Part shown: positions 22,259 through 33,390 of the stretch, one piece after another
Layout of the letters: each line of letters begins with the position of its first letter
How positions within the stretch are numbered: position 1 is the stretch's first letter
Assembly (NCBI GenBank): GCA_013420905.1
Contig: JAAXNY010000001.1
Span: 6,324,001 to 6,388,000 of the forward strand
Origin: Collybia mongolica
Taxonomy: Eukaryota > Basidiomycota > Agaricomycetes > Agaricales > Clitocybaceae
DNA length: 64,000 nucleotides
Direction of reading: 5' to 3'
Position numbers and translations under genes: made by a program
Notes under the pieces: model-generated
Seen by the model: only the letters and a program-made list of their open reading frames with translations
Told to the model about the DNA's origin: nothing
The model's database searches: none

Positions 22259-22504
22259 TGTTAGAATCTAGATATGATACTCTCAGTCGTGTATAGTGGA
22301 ATGACTGACTTCCATTAACACCGTACCTAGATATGATACTCTAAGTACATTCTAGGTTAGTGATAATGTAGGAAACGCTTAGGAGATGTTGCACATACCT
22401 CAGTTGCGTATAGTGGAACGACTGAGGTTAGAACAACATCTGTCGGGGGAATATAGGATGTGTTTTACGTAAGGTTGGATGGATCATGTGGTGGTATTCC
22501 AACA
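22259..22504 (-). mobile_element. 5' LTR of Copia-2
   Basis: 246 bp, TGTTAG...CCAACA, paired with the LTR at 17065-17310. Confidence 0.97.
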
Positions 22505-22509
22505 GATGT

Positions 22510-23592
22510 CTCCAAACCCAAATCAGAATCATCTGTGCCAGCGCTGGCACTGCCTACTGCACCTGCACCTCCTCTTGCACCTCTTCCTCCTCATCATCCT
22601 CTGCCTCTTCCTCCACCCCTATTGCCTCTGACATGCCCACAAGCTCTTGCTGCCCTTTCTGCAGCTGCACCTGCCTTCTTTGCCTTCTCAAGCTCCTTGT
22701 GATAGTCAAGAATATTTCTCTTCAAAACCTTGAATTGCAGGGCTGCCTCCTTGAATACCTCCTTCATCCAACCCTCCCAGTCCTGCCTAGCGAGTAAGTC
22801 CAGGTTTTCAGCTGCTGTCATGTGGTGCGCTTGCCCTGAGCTTCGTCTGTTGTCAGTTTTTCGCTTTTCCTTCCCAAATGCTCATTTTCTCAATCTCTTG
22901 TTTTCCAGGTCCATGAGTTTCATCTGTGTGTAGTCCTCCTCCAGAGCAATTTCTCAGCCTTAAGGGCTTTCCAAGATGCAGTACCTGGAAGTGGCAGAGG
23001 AATGTTGATGTGGTAATGCTCCATTGGTTCCTCTTTGTCATCCAGCACTTCTTCAACAGGAGCTGTCTCGAGTGTCTCAGCATCATAGCAAAGTGTGGTT
23101 GCTGCAGCTGATGGGGTTGGAGTTGGAAGTGGGGTAGGTGTTGGTGTCGGTACTAGAATGGAAGGGAGATGTGCTGGAAGGGGCTGTGCAGCCTGCATAG
23201 TTGTATTTTTTGATGGCTCAAAGGCTGAAAGTGGGATCGCATGATGATCCAATGGCCATATCCCAGTTTTTCAGAAGGCAGATTGGATGGTTGTAGTCTT
23301 CAATGCAGAGATATGTGCAGCATGGTAATGGACCAATAGATTATCTTTTCTAATTGCAATGAGAGACTGGGATGTGCACGTCACTTCTTGCTTCCATGAC
23401 TGTGTGAGAGGTCCAAAAGCACCAATGTTGCAAGGCTGAAGGGCATGTGTTGTGTGCGAGGGCAGGCAGATAATGATGATCTTGTGATCTGTGGCATACT
23501 TGCAGAATGTGAACGTGCAATGCAAGTTATGGCTGTCCAAGATCAAAAGGTGATACTTTCCTGTGGCTTTGTCTTGCATTGCAGGATCAAAG
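22510..23592 (-). pseudogene. Pogo transposase pseudogene, DDE C-terminal half
   Basis: On the minus strand it begins FDPAMQDKATGKYHLLILD and continues SHTTHALQPCNIGAFGPL, the end of the DDE_1 catalytic domain of pogo-like transposases (LPPHTTH.LQPLD in the family). A Pro/Thr-rich stretch and a basic coiled segment (LEKAKKAGAAAERAA) follow. There are frame changes near 23270 and 22900. The 5' side is cut by family A copy 3; the missing N-terminal half is in opposite orientation at 24452-25133. The last Asp of the triad is likely the D in LLILD. Confidence 0.85.
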
Positions 23593-24451
23593 TTACAAGT
23601 TCTTTATCAACCCAGTTTTCGGGCAGAAAGGTGATTCATTCATTCATTCATATTTCAACACCACAGGAAAATATTTCCATAATGGGATTTTTCTTCTCTT
23701 ATGGCTTTTTACAGCATCCTCCACAAATACAAAGTATTGTGACATAATTTGCATGTATTTGGGATGCTTACATAATGCCTTTGATGATGCCATCAAAATT
23801 ATGCATATCTAATATTTCAAAGTGTTGTGTTTCAAAATTTATTTTGTGATTTTCTCCATAACCACTAAAGCTATTAACTTTGTTTTTATATGTTTGGAAT
23901 GTACAAACATGGCTCTACAATTTCCTTGTTGAGCACATTTTTCCCACAGTCTATTTTGAGCAAAATATTAGAAATGTCCAGATTCAGCTAGTTTTGAAGG
24001 TCTGTGTGTTATACCAAAGATGAACAAACATCTTATAACAACAATGACCCTTACTAAACATAACCCTTGTGGGAAATTATCTTAAACATTGGAAAAATCA
24101 ATAACTACTACTATATTTACCTGAAATACAAAGAGGATTGAATTCTCTATTTATTGACATATGTCACATGATCTATTCCATCACATAAGCATACCAAATA
24201 CATGACAACAATCTGAATGCTCATTTAGTGTCCATGATCCTGGGAAAAGTAAGTTCTGATGGTTTTTGTGCACAGGCATTGCTTGTTTGCTTGGTAACAT
24301 TTTCCCAGGGTCACATGACCTCTATAAACTATCATCTACATTGTTTCTAGTCATTTACAACTTCCTGAATGTGGAATGGACTTATTTCTCCTAAGAAAAG
24401 AAATAAAGAACAAGTACCTGCCACACAGTGTGTTGGCCCACTCCACCCAAG
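23593..24451 (-). repeat. Family A repeat (copy 3)
   Basis: 859 bp, from CTTGGG (24451, minus) to CTTGTAA (23593). It lacks the terminal hairpin: a deletion between two AGTTCTTTA repeats removed it. Copy 4 at 25134-25999 has the same deletion, so the two copies are close relatives. Confidence 0.9.
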
Positions 24452-25133
24452 TATTTTCTAGGAGGGAAAAGCCATCGCAAGGCCCATGTTGGTGAACAAC
24501 TTCTGACCAAAGCTCAGAAGGAAATCTTAGCCAAATGGATTAAGATTCAAGGCCATTGTGGTATACCCTTGATATACTCATTGGTTGTGCAATGTGCCAG
24601 TGCCATTTCCAGCAAGAAAGTTGGGGGATCATGGCCAAAATGGTTCTGTAAGCGTCATCCCAATTTGAAGATGAAGAAGACAACAGGTTTGGACAAAGCA
24701 TGCACAAAAGCACCCAACAAATTTGCCATTGATGAATTCTTTGATATGCTTGCTGATGTGATAAAGGAATTTGATATTCTGCCCAAGAACCTCTACAATA
24801 TGGACAAAAAGGGTATTCTGCTGGGCATTGGTGCATGAATCACTGCTATGGTTGATCATGATCAACAGACCGCCTATTCAGTGGAGGATGGGAACAGGGA
24901 GCTTGTCACTGTCATTGAGACCATCTGTGCTGATGGATCTGTTCTTCATCCTTCCGTGATATTCCAGGGTCTCTGATGAAATTCTGAGTGGGGTTGCAAC
25001 AACCCTTGCAATGCAAGGTTTGTACTGTCATTATTGTAAGTCTAAAGCTCAATCTTATAAATCTGCCGACAGCATATCCATCTCTCCAAATGGTTGGACA
25101 GACCAAGAGCTAGGCTCTGTGTAGCTTCAGAAC
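24452..25133 (+). pseudogene. Pogo transposase pseudogene, DNA-binding N-terminal half
   Basis: On the plus strand it reads LLTKAQKEILAKWIKIQGH and later SWPKWFCKRHPNLKMK, the CENP-B/Tc5-type helix-turn-helix region of pogo transposases. FFDMLADVIKEFDILPKNLY and NMDKKGILLGIG follow, the start of the DDE domain, with the first Asp in YNMD. Then come VTVIETICADGSVLHPSVIF and ISPNGWTDQELGSV. Stops and frame changes occur at 24836, near 24975 and at the TAG near 25121. It ends at QNN, which continues in frame into FDPAMQDK of 23592 if family A is removed and the block is flipped. Confidence 0.85.
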
Positions 25134-25999
25134 AACTTGGGTGGAGTGGGCCAACACACTGTGTGGCAGGTACTTGTTCTTTATTTCTTTTCTTAGGAGA
25201 AATAAGTCCATTCCACATTCAGGAAGTTGTAAATGACTAGAAACAATGTAGATGATAGTTTATAGAGGTCATGTGACCCTGGGAAAATGTTACCAAGCAA
25301 ACAAGCAATGCCTGTGCACAAAAACCATCAGAACTTACTTTTCCCAGGATCATGGACACTAAATGAGCATTCAGATTGTTGTCATGTATTTGGTATGCTT
25401 ATGTGATGGAATAGATCATGTGACATATGTCAATAAATAGAGAATTCAATCCTCTTTGTATTTCAGGTAAATATAGTAGTAGTTGTTGATTTTTCCAATG
25501 TTTAGGATAATTTCCCACAAGGGTCATGTTTGGTAAGGGTCATTGTTGTTATAAGATGTTTGTTCATCTTTGGTATAATACACAGACCTTCAAAACTAGC
25601 TGAATCTGGACATTTCTAATATTTTGCTCAAAATAGACTGTGGGAAAAATGTGCTCAACAAGGAAATTGTAGAGCCATGTTTGTACATTCCAAACATATA
25701 AAAACAAAGTTAATAGCTTTAGTGGTTATGGAGAAAATCACAAAATAAATTTTGAAACGTGATGCTTTGAAATATTAGATATGCATAATTTTGATGGCAT
25801 CATCAAAAGCATTATGTAAGCATCCCAAATACATGCAAATTATGTCACAATACTTTGTATTTATGGAGTAATGCTGTAAAAAGCCATAAGAGAAGAAAAA
25901 TCCCATTATGGAAATATTTTCCCGTGGTGTTGAAATATGAATGAATGAATGAATGAATCACCTTTCTGCCCAAAAACTGGGTTGATAAAGAACTTGTAA
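25134..25999 (+). repeat. Family A repeat (copy 4), inverted relative to copy 3
   Basis: 866 bp, starting CTTGGGTGGAGTGGG and ending AACTTGTAA, with the ATTC tract as four units. With copy 3 it forms an inverted pair around the pogo N-terminal half. Confidence 0.9.
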
Positions 26000-26371
26000 A
26001 TAGATACATTGGATAAATACTGTGGGTGTACCAGAAGTCTATATCAGCCTACTAGAGCTGTGCAAATAGTACAGGGGCAAAGTATTAGTAAGGAGTAAAC
26101 TAATTTTTGTAAAAGGAATAAGAACATATCACAAGGTAGATAGAATTACACCAAGGTAGTCTCAAGGTATACAGCAGCATATAGGTGTATATACAATAGA
26201 GCAAAGTGTATCTGAGCAACTAGATATAGGGCACATATGCACTCCCTTTACACACACCTGGTTTGGGCACAGGGGTGGTTGGCACTACTGAGTCTAGATA
26301 CCATGTCCAGGGGTGCACACCCACCCACTAGGTGATGATTCCACCACATAGAAGGATACACCACTGCACCA
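26000..26371 (+). repeat. Family D LTR end plus leader, left of the LINE
   Basis: Contains ATAGATACATTGGATAAATAC and an unoccupied mariner target (GGCACATATGCACTCC near 26228-26245), then the LTR end CCTTTACA and leader sequence. It is cut by the LINE, whose target duplication GATACACCACTGCACCA is at 26355-26371. It continues at 32740. Confidence 0.8.
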
Positions 26372-26673
26372 TATATTCTTGACTTGTTACCACGACGTGC
26401 ACAGCCACCATCGTAGTTGTCATCGTTGTTCTACGCACCCTGCTGCCCTAGATCACCCCCAATAACACTCTACCAACCAAGCCCCGTGCCTCTGACATGG
26501 GCAAAGACAACCCACCCGGCTGATCTCAACGATCAGCAGAACGCGCCTCGAAACTGCCAGACATTTGCAACTACCTTTGCAGGTCCTCCTCTCCTGCTCC
26601 AACCAGGAGCACAACTCCTCAGAGACCCCCGGGCCTCCCTACTATCACACAATGGGTCTTCTTTTGACCACCC

Positions 26674-28512
26674 ATGCCTGCACCCGCATCGGAGGCGGAT
26701 TCCTCCACTCCAATGGATACTGCAGCAGACGATGACACCGTCACATTGTCGTCTGCCAAAGGCAAAGCCCCAGCCCCACCTCCCCAGGACTGAGAGGAAA
26801 CCTTGGAGGGGGTGGAGATGAACTCCTTCCAGGAGAGCTTTGACAACCCCGCTGATGCCTTCCTCCCAACCGGTTCGAAAGAATCAGCAGAGATTGATGT
26901 CCAGGCAGCTACCTCATCGCTCCATAACATGACAGAGCTTATGAACCTCTGGACTGAAAAAGGATACCGCATCCCTGCACACCTTGCCACTGAGCTCCTC
27001 CAGGTTGTATACTCAGCCTTTGAAATTGGCCTCATACGGCATGTTGCCAATGGGACCTCTCAAGTTGCCGCCCTACAACAGGTCATCAACAGCCTTTGGA
27101 GCCAGCTCCCCCCTGACGCTCCCCCCCCCCCTAAGTATGGTCCCCCTGGGTCAGGGCAGCAGCCCCCCCACTTGTCCAATGCTACCTCTGATCCTGCAGG
27201 TCTCTGCAGGCCCCAAAGGAAGCTCATCCTGGCTCAGTCGTCCAGACGGCCTCCGCCTCCCCCCCCTCGGCCAACCCCGGCCTCGTTTGCATCTATGGCA
27301 GCTGCTGCTGCCCCTCTCCCCCAACCTCCCCCTTCTAAGAGGAGGAAGGGTGCCGCTGCCACGGCGGAGGGACTAGTCCAAATGGCCAAGTCCTTCCCCT
27401 TGGCTCCCAATGCATCCATTGTCCAAGTGCAACAGATTGTTGTGGGTGGGGCTGCCAACTCCCACATCAACGCTGAACGGGCTTGCGCCAACGTGAAGCA
27501 TTCCACCACCCACGGTTCCTCTTGGAAAGAAGTCGTGGTCTTCTGCTCCCTGCCGGTGTACTGGGACAATGCTCCCGTTATACCGATGATTAACAGCATT
27601 CTTGGTTCCAATTGTCAAACCATCTGCACCGTTGTGGAAACATGGAACCATCTTGGGGGTTTGTCCCTTGTCATGGATTCTGTGCCTTCCGAAGACAACC
27701 TCCAAGTCCTCTACCAGTTCTTCGACGCCAAGGCAAAGGAGGCTCGAGGGGCCAATACAGAGACACAGGTTGAGGTCGGGTCCTCCAAGACCTTCCTCCA
27801 CATCCCCAACTTCCCCTTCTTTGGTACCACTGTCACATATGATGAGTCCGGGAAGCCCATTCCCATCACTCCTTTGGAGGTCAAGACTATCCTTGAATCC
27901 TGCAAATGGAAAGGTGCAATCCATCTGTACCAGGGGGCACTCCCCCGCGTGGTCAGAAACTCCAAAACGTCGGACTCATGCACTGTGTTCTTTGACATTT
28001 ACGATTCTCATGGAGGCACCCACCTCCGCAGCCTCCAGAACAAGAGCTTCATGCTCAGGTCCCAGTCCTTGACCATCTTACCCGCTGATAAGCAGATAGG
28101 AGTCCCTATCTGCACAAAGTGCTGGAGGTTCGGCCACTGCAAGGAGGTCTGTCCCTTCAGAGCTCAACTGTGCTCCTACTGTGGCAGGCCCCATGATGCC
28201 CACAACCACCGCGACCTGGCGGCGTGCTGCAAGGCTGCCCCCAAGGCCACCCCACCAAGACTTGCCACACCGGCAGGTCATAAGTGCCCCCATGCCTCCC
28301 GATGTGTCAACTGTGGCCTTGCCCATGAGTCTGACGACAGGAAGTGTTCCTTTTGGAAACACCACTACAATGCCAAATGGCTAGTGGCCAAGTACACCGC
28401 CCAGAAGGTAGGTGATGAGCTCTTATGCTTCGCGCCCTCTGCTGATACCCCCTTCCCTACCGTTACAGGAGACAGGCTCCAAGGATGCAGGGAGGGTACT
28501 CAAGCGATTTGA
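26674..28512 (+). pseudogene. LINE ORF1 (nucleic-acid-binding gag-like protein)
   Basis: The open stretch from ATG 26818 (MNSFQESFDNPADAF) to 28512 has 564 codons. In the same frame the protein seems to extend upstream, past TGA at 26791 and another TGA at 26665, both compatible with CGA to TGA. There is a Pro/Ala-rich middle, and near the end three zinc knuckles: CTKCWRFGHCKEVC (CX2CX4HX4C), a CSYCGRPHDAH segment, and CVNCGLAHESDDRKC. It should coat the element RNA and promote target-primed reverse transcription. ORF2 starts 18 bp after its stop. Confidence 0.85.
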
Positions 28513-28530
28513 CAAAAAGTTACTTGATTA

Positions 28531-31500
28531 ATGTCTAGTACAACTTATAATGTAAATACACTCAGAACCTACTGCCAAAATGTCGGGCGCAAATGACACT
28601 GGACAGTTGACCTGTTAGAACGCCGCAAGGACGTCACTGACATTCTCTTCCTGCAGGAGCCGCCATGGGCCACTGTACGGTATACAGCCTCCCTGACCAA
28701 AAAAGACGGGGTCCCCATCAGGGGACCACCCATCCACCTGGACTGGATTCCCATGTTCCCCAAAGGGTTCAACACTGCCAAAGATCGGCCGCACGTCATG
28801 GCCTATGTCAACCAAGCTATCCACTCGCTGAAACCTAAGCTCTGATCAGACATTGTTAACCACTGCAATGTCATGTTCATCACTGTACGAGGTCACCTTG
28901 GCCCAGTGCATCTGATGAATGTCTACTCGGATGAGACTGGATCAGCGATCCGATTCCTCAAGGACCATCTGGACAAATTCCCTGATGTTAGCTATATGGG
29001 GGGTGATTTTAATTGCCCCTCAGCACATTGGGATGCTACCCTCAATCATGAGCACCCCATGGCCAACAGGCTCATGGAGTGCGCAGCCGCCCTCAGCCTT
29101 GAGAGGATTGCCCCCCCCTCAGGTCAGGTCATGCATCAGCCGTATAACACGGCTCTGCGCAGCTCGGTCCTTGACCTTGTGTTTGTCCCGGCATTCTGGG
29201 GATACACAGCTGACCTGACGATAGGTGAGAAGGGTGAACCGGATCACTTCCCTCTACTCCTAGACATCCCCCTTAGGGTCGAATTCCCTGAAGGGAAGAT
29301 GTCAATCAAAATTGACTCCGAAGAAGAAGCCGCTTTCCTTGTGGAAGTGTGTTTACTTCTTGGGCTCATCCAAATCCCTGACATCATGTCAGCGGAACAA
29401 ACTCAACTAGTTGCTCAGGCGATAGCTAAGGGCTTTGAAACGGTGTGGTCCCATCACGCTAAGACTAACCAGGCTTGTGCCCGGTCTAAGTCTTGGTGGG
29501 ACTTGGACTGCACCCGGATGAGGTCTGAGGCCATGAGTTCTGATCTCCCAGAGGACTGGAAGGCCTTCAAGGCCGCCACACGTAAAGCAAAACGAAAGCA
29601 CTTCGACGAGCACATCGACAAAATTGCTAATACTAACCTCAGACCATGGGATCTCATGGACTGGGTGGGCCCATGCAAGACACCCCCGGTTGAGGCCATC
29701 TCATACCAAGGCATGCCATGCAACACCACAGAGTCGCTATGGAACGCGCTGCACTCCACCTTCAACTCAGCTATCGATAGGCCAATCGACCTTGACAAGC
29801 TGGGTAACGCTTGGACCTCACCTACAACTCGGGTGTGGGTCCCCTACTCTGCTGCTGAGCTGTTGGATGCCTTATCAGGCACTTTGAATTGATCCGCCCC
29901 TGGGCCAGATCACATCTTGTGGCGTCACCTTAAACAGATCACCCAAGATGATTGGTGTGGCAAACTACTTTTGTGGCTTGCAAATGCTTGTCTATCATCA
30001 GGCCATTGGCCCGCTGAGTTTAAAGCATCCATTATGGTGGTCATACCCAAGCCCGGTAAACCATTGTATGACACCCCCAAGTCATTTCGCCCAATAGTTC
30101 TCTTGAACACGCTGGGCAAACTGCTAGAGAAAATGTTGTCCACCAGGATGCAGTTTGAAGCTGCTCAACACGATGTACTCCACCCCAATCAGTTCGGAGG
30201 AGTCCATCAGAACTCCACTGAGGATGCTGGTTGTTTCCTCACACATGTTGTCCGCTCCGGATGGCGTGCCAAACTCAAGACTAGCGTTGTCGCCTTTGAC
30301 CTTGCTCAGTTCTTCCCATCCATAAACCATGAGGTCCTCCTACACATCCTTGAGAGACAGGGATTCACGCCAGAAGTGGTTGCGTTCTTCAGGTCATATC
30401 TTGTCAATTGTCATACTAGATACACGTGGGACGACAAACTGTCCCCACTCTTCCCGTCCAGCATTGGTCTGGGACAGGGCTCTGCCATGTCCCCTATCCT
30501 CTCTGCTCTATGCCTCGCACCCCTCCTCAAGGAGTTTGAACAGAGGGTTCGCATAGCTTTGCTAATTTCCTATGTGGATGACAGCACCATTATTGTGCAA
30601 TCGGACATGTTCGAACAGAACCTTGTTAAGCTCAAGGGAGCTTACAAAGTCATATTCGAGCTCACCCAGGCAATGGGTTTGGTTCTCGAACACAGCAAGT
30701 CTGAGGGATTCCACTTCTCTCAAAAACACGGTGATATCAACCCTGACATCGACCTTGGCTACGCCCCATATACTGGGGACACCCCCCTCCACCCTGGCAC
30801 CATTTGGCGCTACCTCGGGTTCTTCTTTGACCATCCCCTCACATTCAGAGAGCACGTCAAGCGATACACAAACAAAGCCCTCACCCCTCACCTCTGTGAA
30901 GGCTATGCTCTCCCTTGGCAACTCTGTGCGCAGGCTTAGGCCCAAGCACAAGCGAATGCTATACCGAGCCTGTGTTCTCCCCATTGCTACATATGGGAGC
31001 AGGCTCTGGATGTATGAGGGGGCCCGCATGGCAGGCCCTCTCGATAACCTCCGGAAAATGCAAAGGTGTGCTTGCCTTTGAATCACTGGTGCCTTCAAGA
31101 CATCCCCAAACGGGGCTGGTGGGACCCTCGCAGGCATCCCCCCTATCCACCTTCATGTTAAGAAGTTGGTGGAAAGGAGTCATGTCCGCTCTCGCGCGCT
31201 TCAGGCCTCGCATGCCTTTTGTCGCCTCATTGACGGGAACCACAAATTCTCTGTTGAGACCCTCAACACCTGCAACCCAAGCTGTAGGCTTGGGAAACTC
31301 GTATCGCCTGTCGTAGAGGCCTGGGCTAACCTTGGCCTCTCTTCCCTGGATCTGGACCCCGTCCACCCACTCAACCAACCAGGCATGCGCCCCAGGGACC
31401 TGTTCCCTGATCGCATAGTCTATGATATTGTCACCCCCCCACCTAAGGGCAGTGATCACCATAAGGATTTCATGAAAGACCACATCACATCGCTGAAGAG

Positions 31501-32392
31501 CGCTGTCGATGAGGCCTCTCACTCCCCATGGAGCATCTGCATCATCACTGATGCATCCACTCCCCCTCCTCCCATGCAGTCAGTCGCGGTCTACCATGTA
31601 TGGCACGCCGGGGACCTATATGAGGACTGGTACGCTACCGTCCTCTCTACATCTGATGACGCCGAGCTGTGAGCAATCGCGGAAGGCATCCGACAGGCAG
31701 CTGACATTGGACTAGAAGACATTCATGATGTCCACATCTTCTCTGACTCCACCAATGCCCTTAGGTGTTCCCTCAATGCGTCTCACCACTCAGGTCAAGC
31801 GTCTGCCCTCAAAGTGTGTGAGGTGCTGCTGCCTTGGCTGCAGCTCCGCACCATCCACAAGATACACCTCCACCACATTACAAATGGAGTGGAGATTGAA
31901 GACCACCAACTGGCACACATCAGCACTGTCTCGACTTGTGTTGAGGCAGGTGGAGCGCCAGTTATATCTGCTGACTTTGCACGACGTGAAGCAGTCACAT
32001 GCATGCTTGACGGCTGGAAGTCTCTCTTCCAATCCAAGAAGTACATTGGCTCCAATTTCCTGATGCTCTATGCAAAAAAGGACACCCCGCTCACCCCGAC
32101 CCATGTAAACAATGGGCCGTGGATGCACAAGACTGGTCACAGCCATGCTTTGACCGCCCATGTGGTGCAATGCATCACTGGACACGCTCCAATTGGGGCG
32201 TTCCGATCCCGATTCTTCAAGGAGGAATCTGTCTCCTGTAGGTGCGGTGCTCCCCTGGAAACCATACAACACGTCCTATACGACTGTCCGTGACATGGAT
32301 GGGAAGACAAGCCTGGCCGTCAGCTGCACTATGCGTGGCTGGTTGACTTCCTCTCAGAGAACGAAAGCGCATTCGCGTTCGATGTTCCCTAG
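28531..32392 (+). pseudogene. LINE ORF2 (endonuclease, reverse transcriptase, RNase H), inactivated
   Basis: ATG 28531 opens MSSTTYNVNTLRTYCQNVG, the start of an exonuclease-endonuclease-phosphatase domain with ILFLQEPPW, MGGDFNCPS and SVLDLVFV. RT follows: SAPGPDHI, IPKPGKP, FRPIVLLNTLGK, FDLAQFFPSI and the catalytic YVDD (30572-30583). RNase H has CIITDAS, DDAEL and FSDSTNAL. The end has a zinc finger (CRCGAPLETIQHVLYDC). Stops at 28594, 28843, 29890, 31079, 31670 and 32291 are all TGA, and one indel lies near 30885. Confidence 0.92.
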
Positions 32393-32739
32393 TCCTAAAC
32401 AGGCTAGGGGCGGTACTCAGTGTTCTAAGTGATGGCTATAGGGTGCTCCCCGCCCAAACATGCGAACCTGGATAATTGGTGGACTCAAAGCCACCACCCA
32501 CTGCGGGGCACCACAGTGGGGGGCCTACCCCCTGGCGTAGATTGGCCCTCCTGGCCTGTGTACAATGAGCTCCGGCTCCATTTGCTAGCTTGACCTCGGT
32601 CTGGCAAGCATCCCAGCTCTGCGGCGCTTTGTCCTCTGCCCCCCCTCCCCCTTCCCCCAATTACTACTTGTAGTGACCAGCACATGTATTAGGTACAGTT
32701 GGTATATAAAATGTTGAACCCAAAAAAAAAAAAAAAAAA

Positions 32740-32985
32740 GATACACCACTGCACCACCCATGTCCACCATGCTAGCTGCCCACTAGCAGATGTAGGCAGG
32801 TAGTCATTAGTAATGGGAGGGGCAGCTGGAGATGTAGTGGTAGTGGTTGACAACAAGACTGATAGGTGGTGTGGCACCCATCAACAATACTCAGCCATTG
32901 CCAGTAATGGCCAAGAGTGGGCAGCAGGGGGTCATCATTATAACAAGCAGCTTGGACTGACAAGCTCATATTGAATCTGCATGCT
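32740..32985 (+). repeat. Family D leader, right of the LINE
   Basis: It continues the family D copy interrupted by the LINE (CACCCATGTCCACCATGCTAG as in 50884) to about the block ACAAGCTCATATTG, then meets a family B repeat. Confidence 0.75.
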
Positions 32986-33390
32986 TTATACATATGACAT
33001 GTAACCTTGAGGCCTTGTATTTGACTCTCCAAAATAAAGGGTTGTTTCAAGCTGGATCTGAGCATCCAAGTAAAAGTGTGGATTTATGGACTTAGCTTTG
33101 ACTTGGCTCAGATGTAGACTGCCAATTCAGCAGGGCTCCCTGCCAAACAGGGTCTGAGCTCAGTCTGCAGACACCTGCATTTGCCTGTGTGGCCTGTGTG
33201 GCTTATGTTGCTCAGTGTAAAGTCCCCAGAGAAACTACTGAATTGGTTTTGTATTTGGAATATACAAATATGACTCTACATTTTCAAGTTTGTTGATTTA
33301 TTGCAACAACCCAGTTCTAGAAATATGAAGAAAAGTTAATCAAAAAAACATAAGGACTCGTATCTGCCAGTAATGGCCCTCTACCTCAAG
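32986..33390 (-). repeat. Family B repeat, 5' part
   Basis: On the minus strand it starts CTTGAGGTAGAGGGCCATTA at 33390, with TACGAGTCCTTATG at 33345-33358. The rest matches 47480-47905 in inverse (GGAGAGTCAAATACAAGGCC). It abuts the Tnp2 coding region at 33391, and the base before it is again A (TTAA|CTTGAGG). Confidence 0.75.

Larger units (their letters stand above)
17065..22504 (-). mobile_element. Copia-2: complete Ty1/copia retrotransposon
   Basis: Two direct 246-bp LTRs (17065-17310 and 22259-22504) flank a 4.9-kb interior. The 5-bp duplication GATGT lies at 17060-17064 and 22505-22509. The element is on the minus strand, with the primer-binding site at 22243-22258. It inserted into the pogo transposase gene. 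The LTRs differ at only four positions, so insertion is fairly recent. Confidence 0.97.
26372..32739 (+). mobile_element. Full-length LINE (non-LTR retrotransposon), Tad1-like
   Basis: About 6.4 kb, with 5' leader, two ORFs, 3' UTR and a poly(A) end at 32722-32739. The 17-bp duplication GATACACCACTGCACCA is present at 26355-26371 and 32740-32756. The flanks rejoin a family D copy matching 50752-51290. The two-ORF layout with apurinic-type endonuclease, RT, RNase H and C-terminal zinc finger fits the fungal Tad1 clade; that clade name is by layout, not by tree. It is disabled by stops and one frameshift. Confidence 0.95.

Noticed and set aside
26417..26821. 134-codon ORF in the LINE leader
   Set aside because: It is a shadow of ORF1, whose true frame continues upstream across TGA stops.
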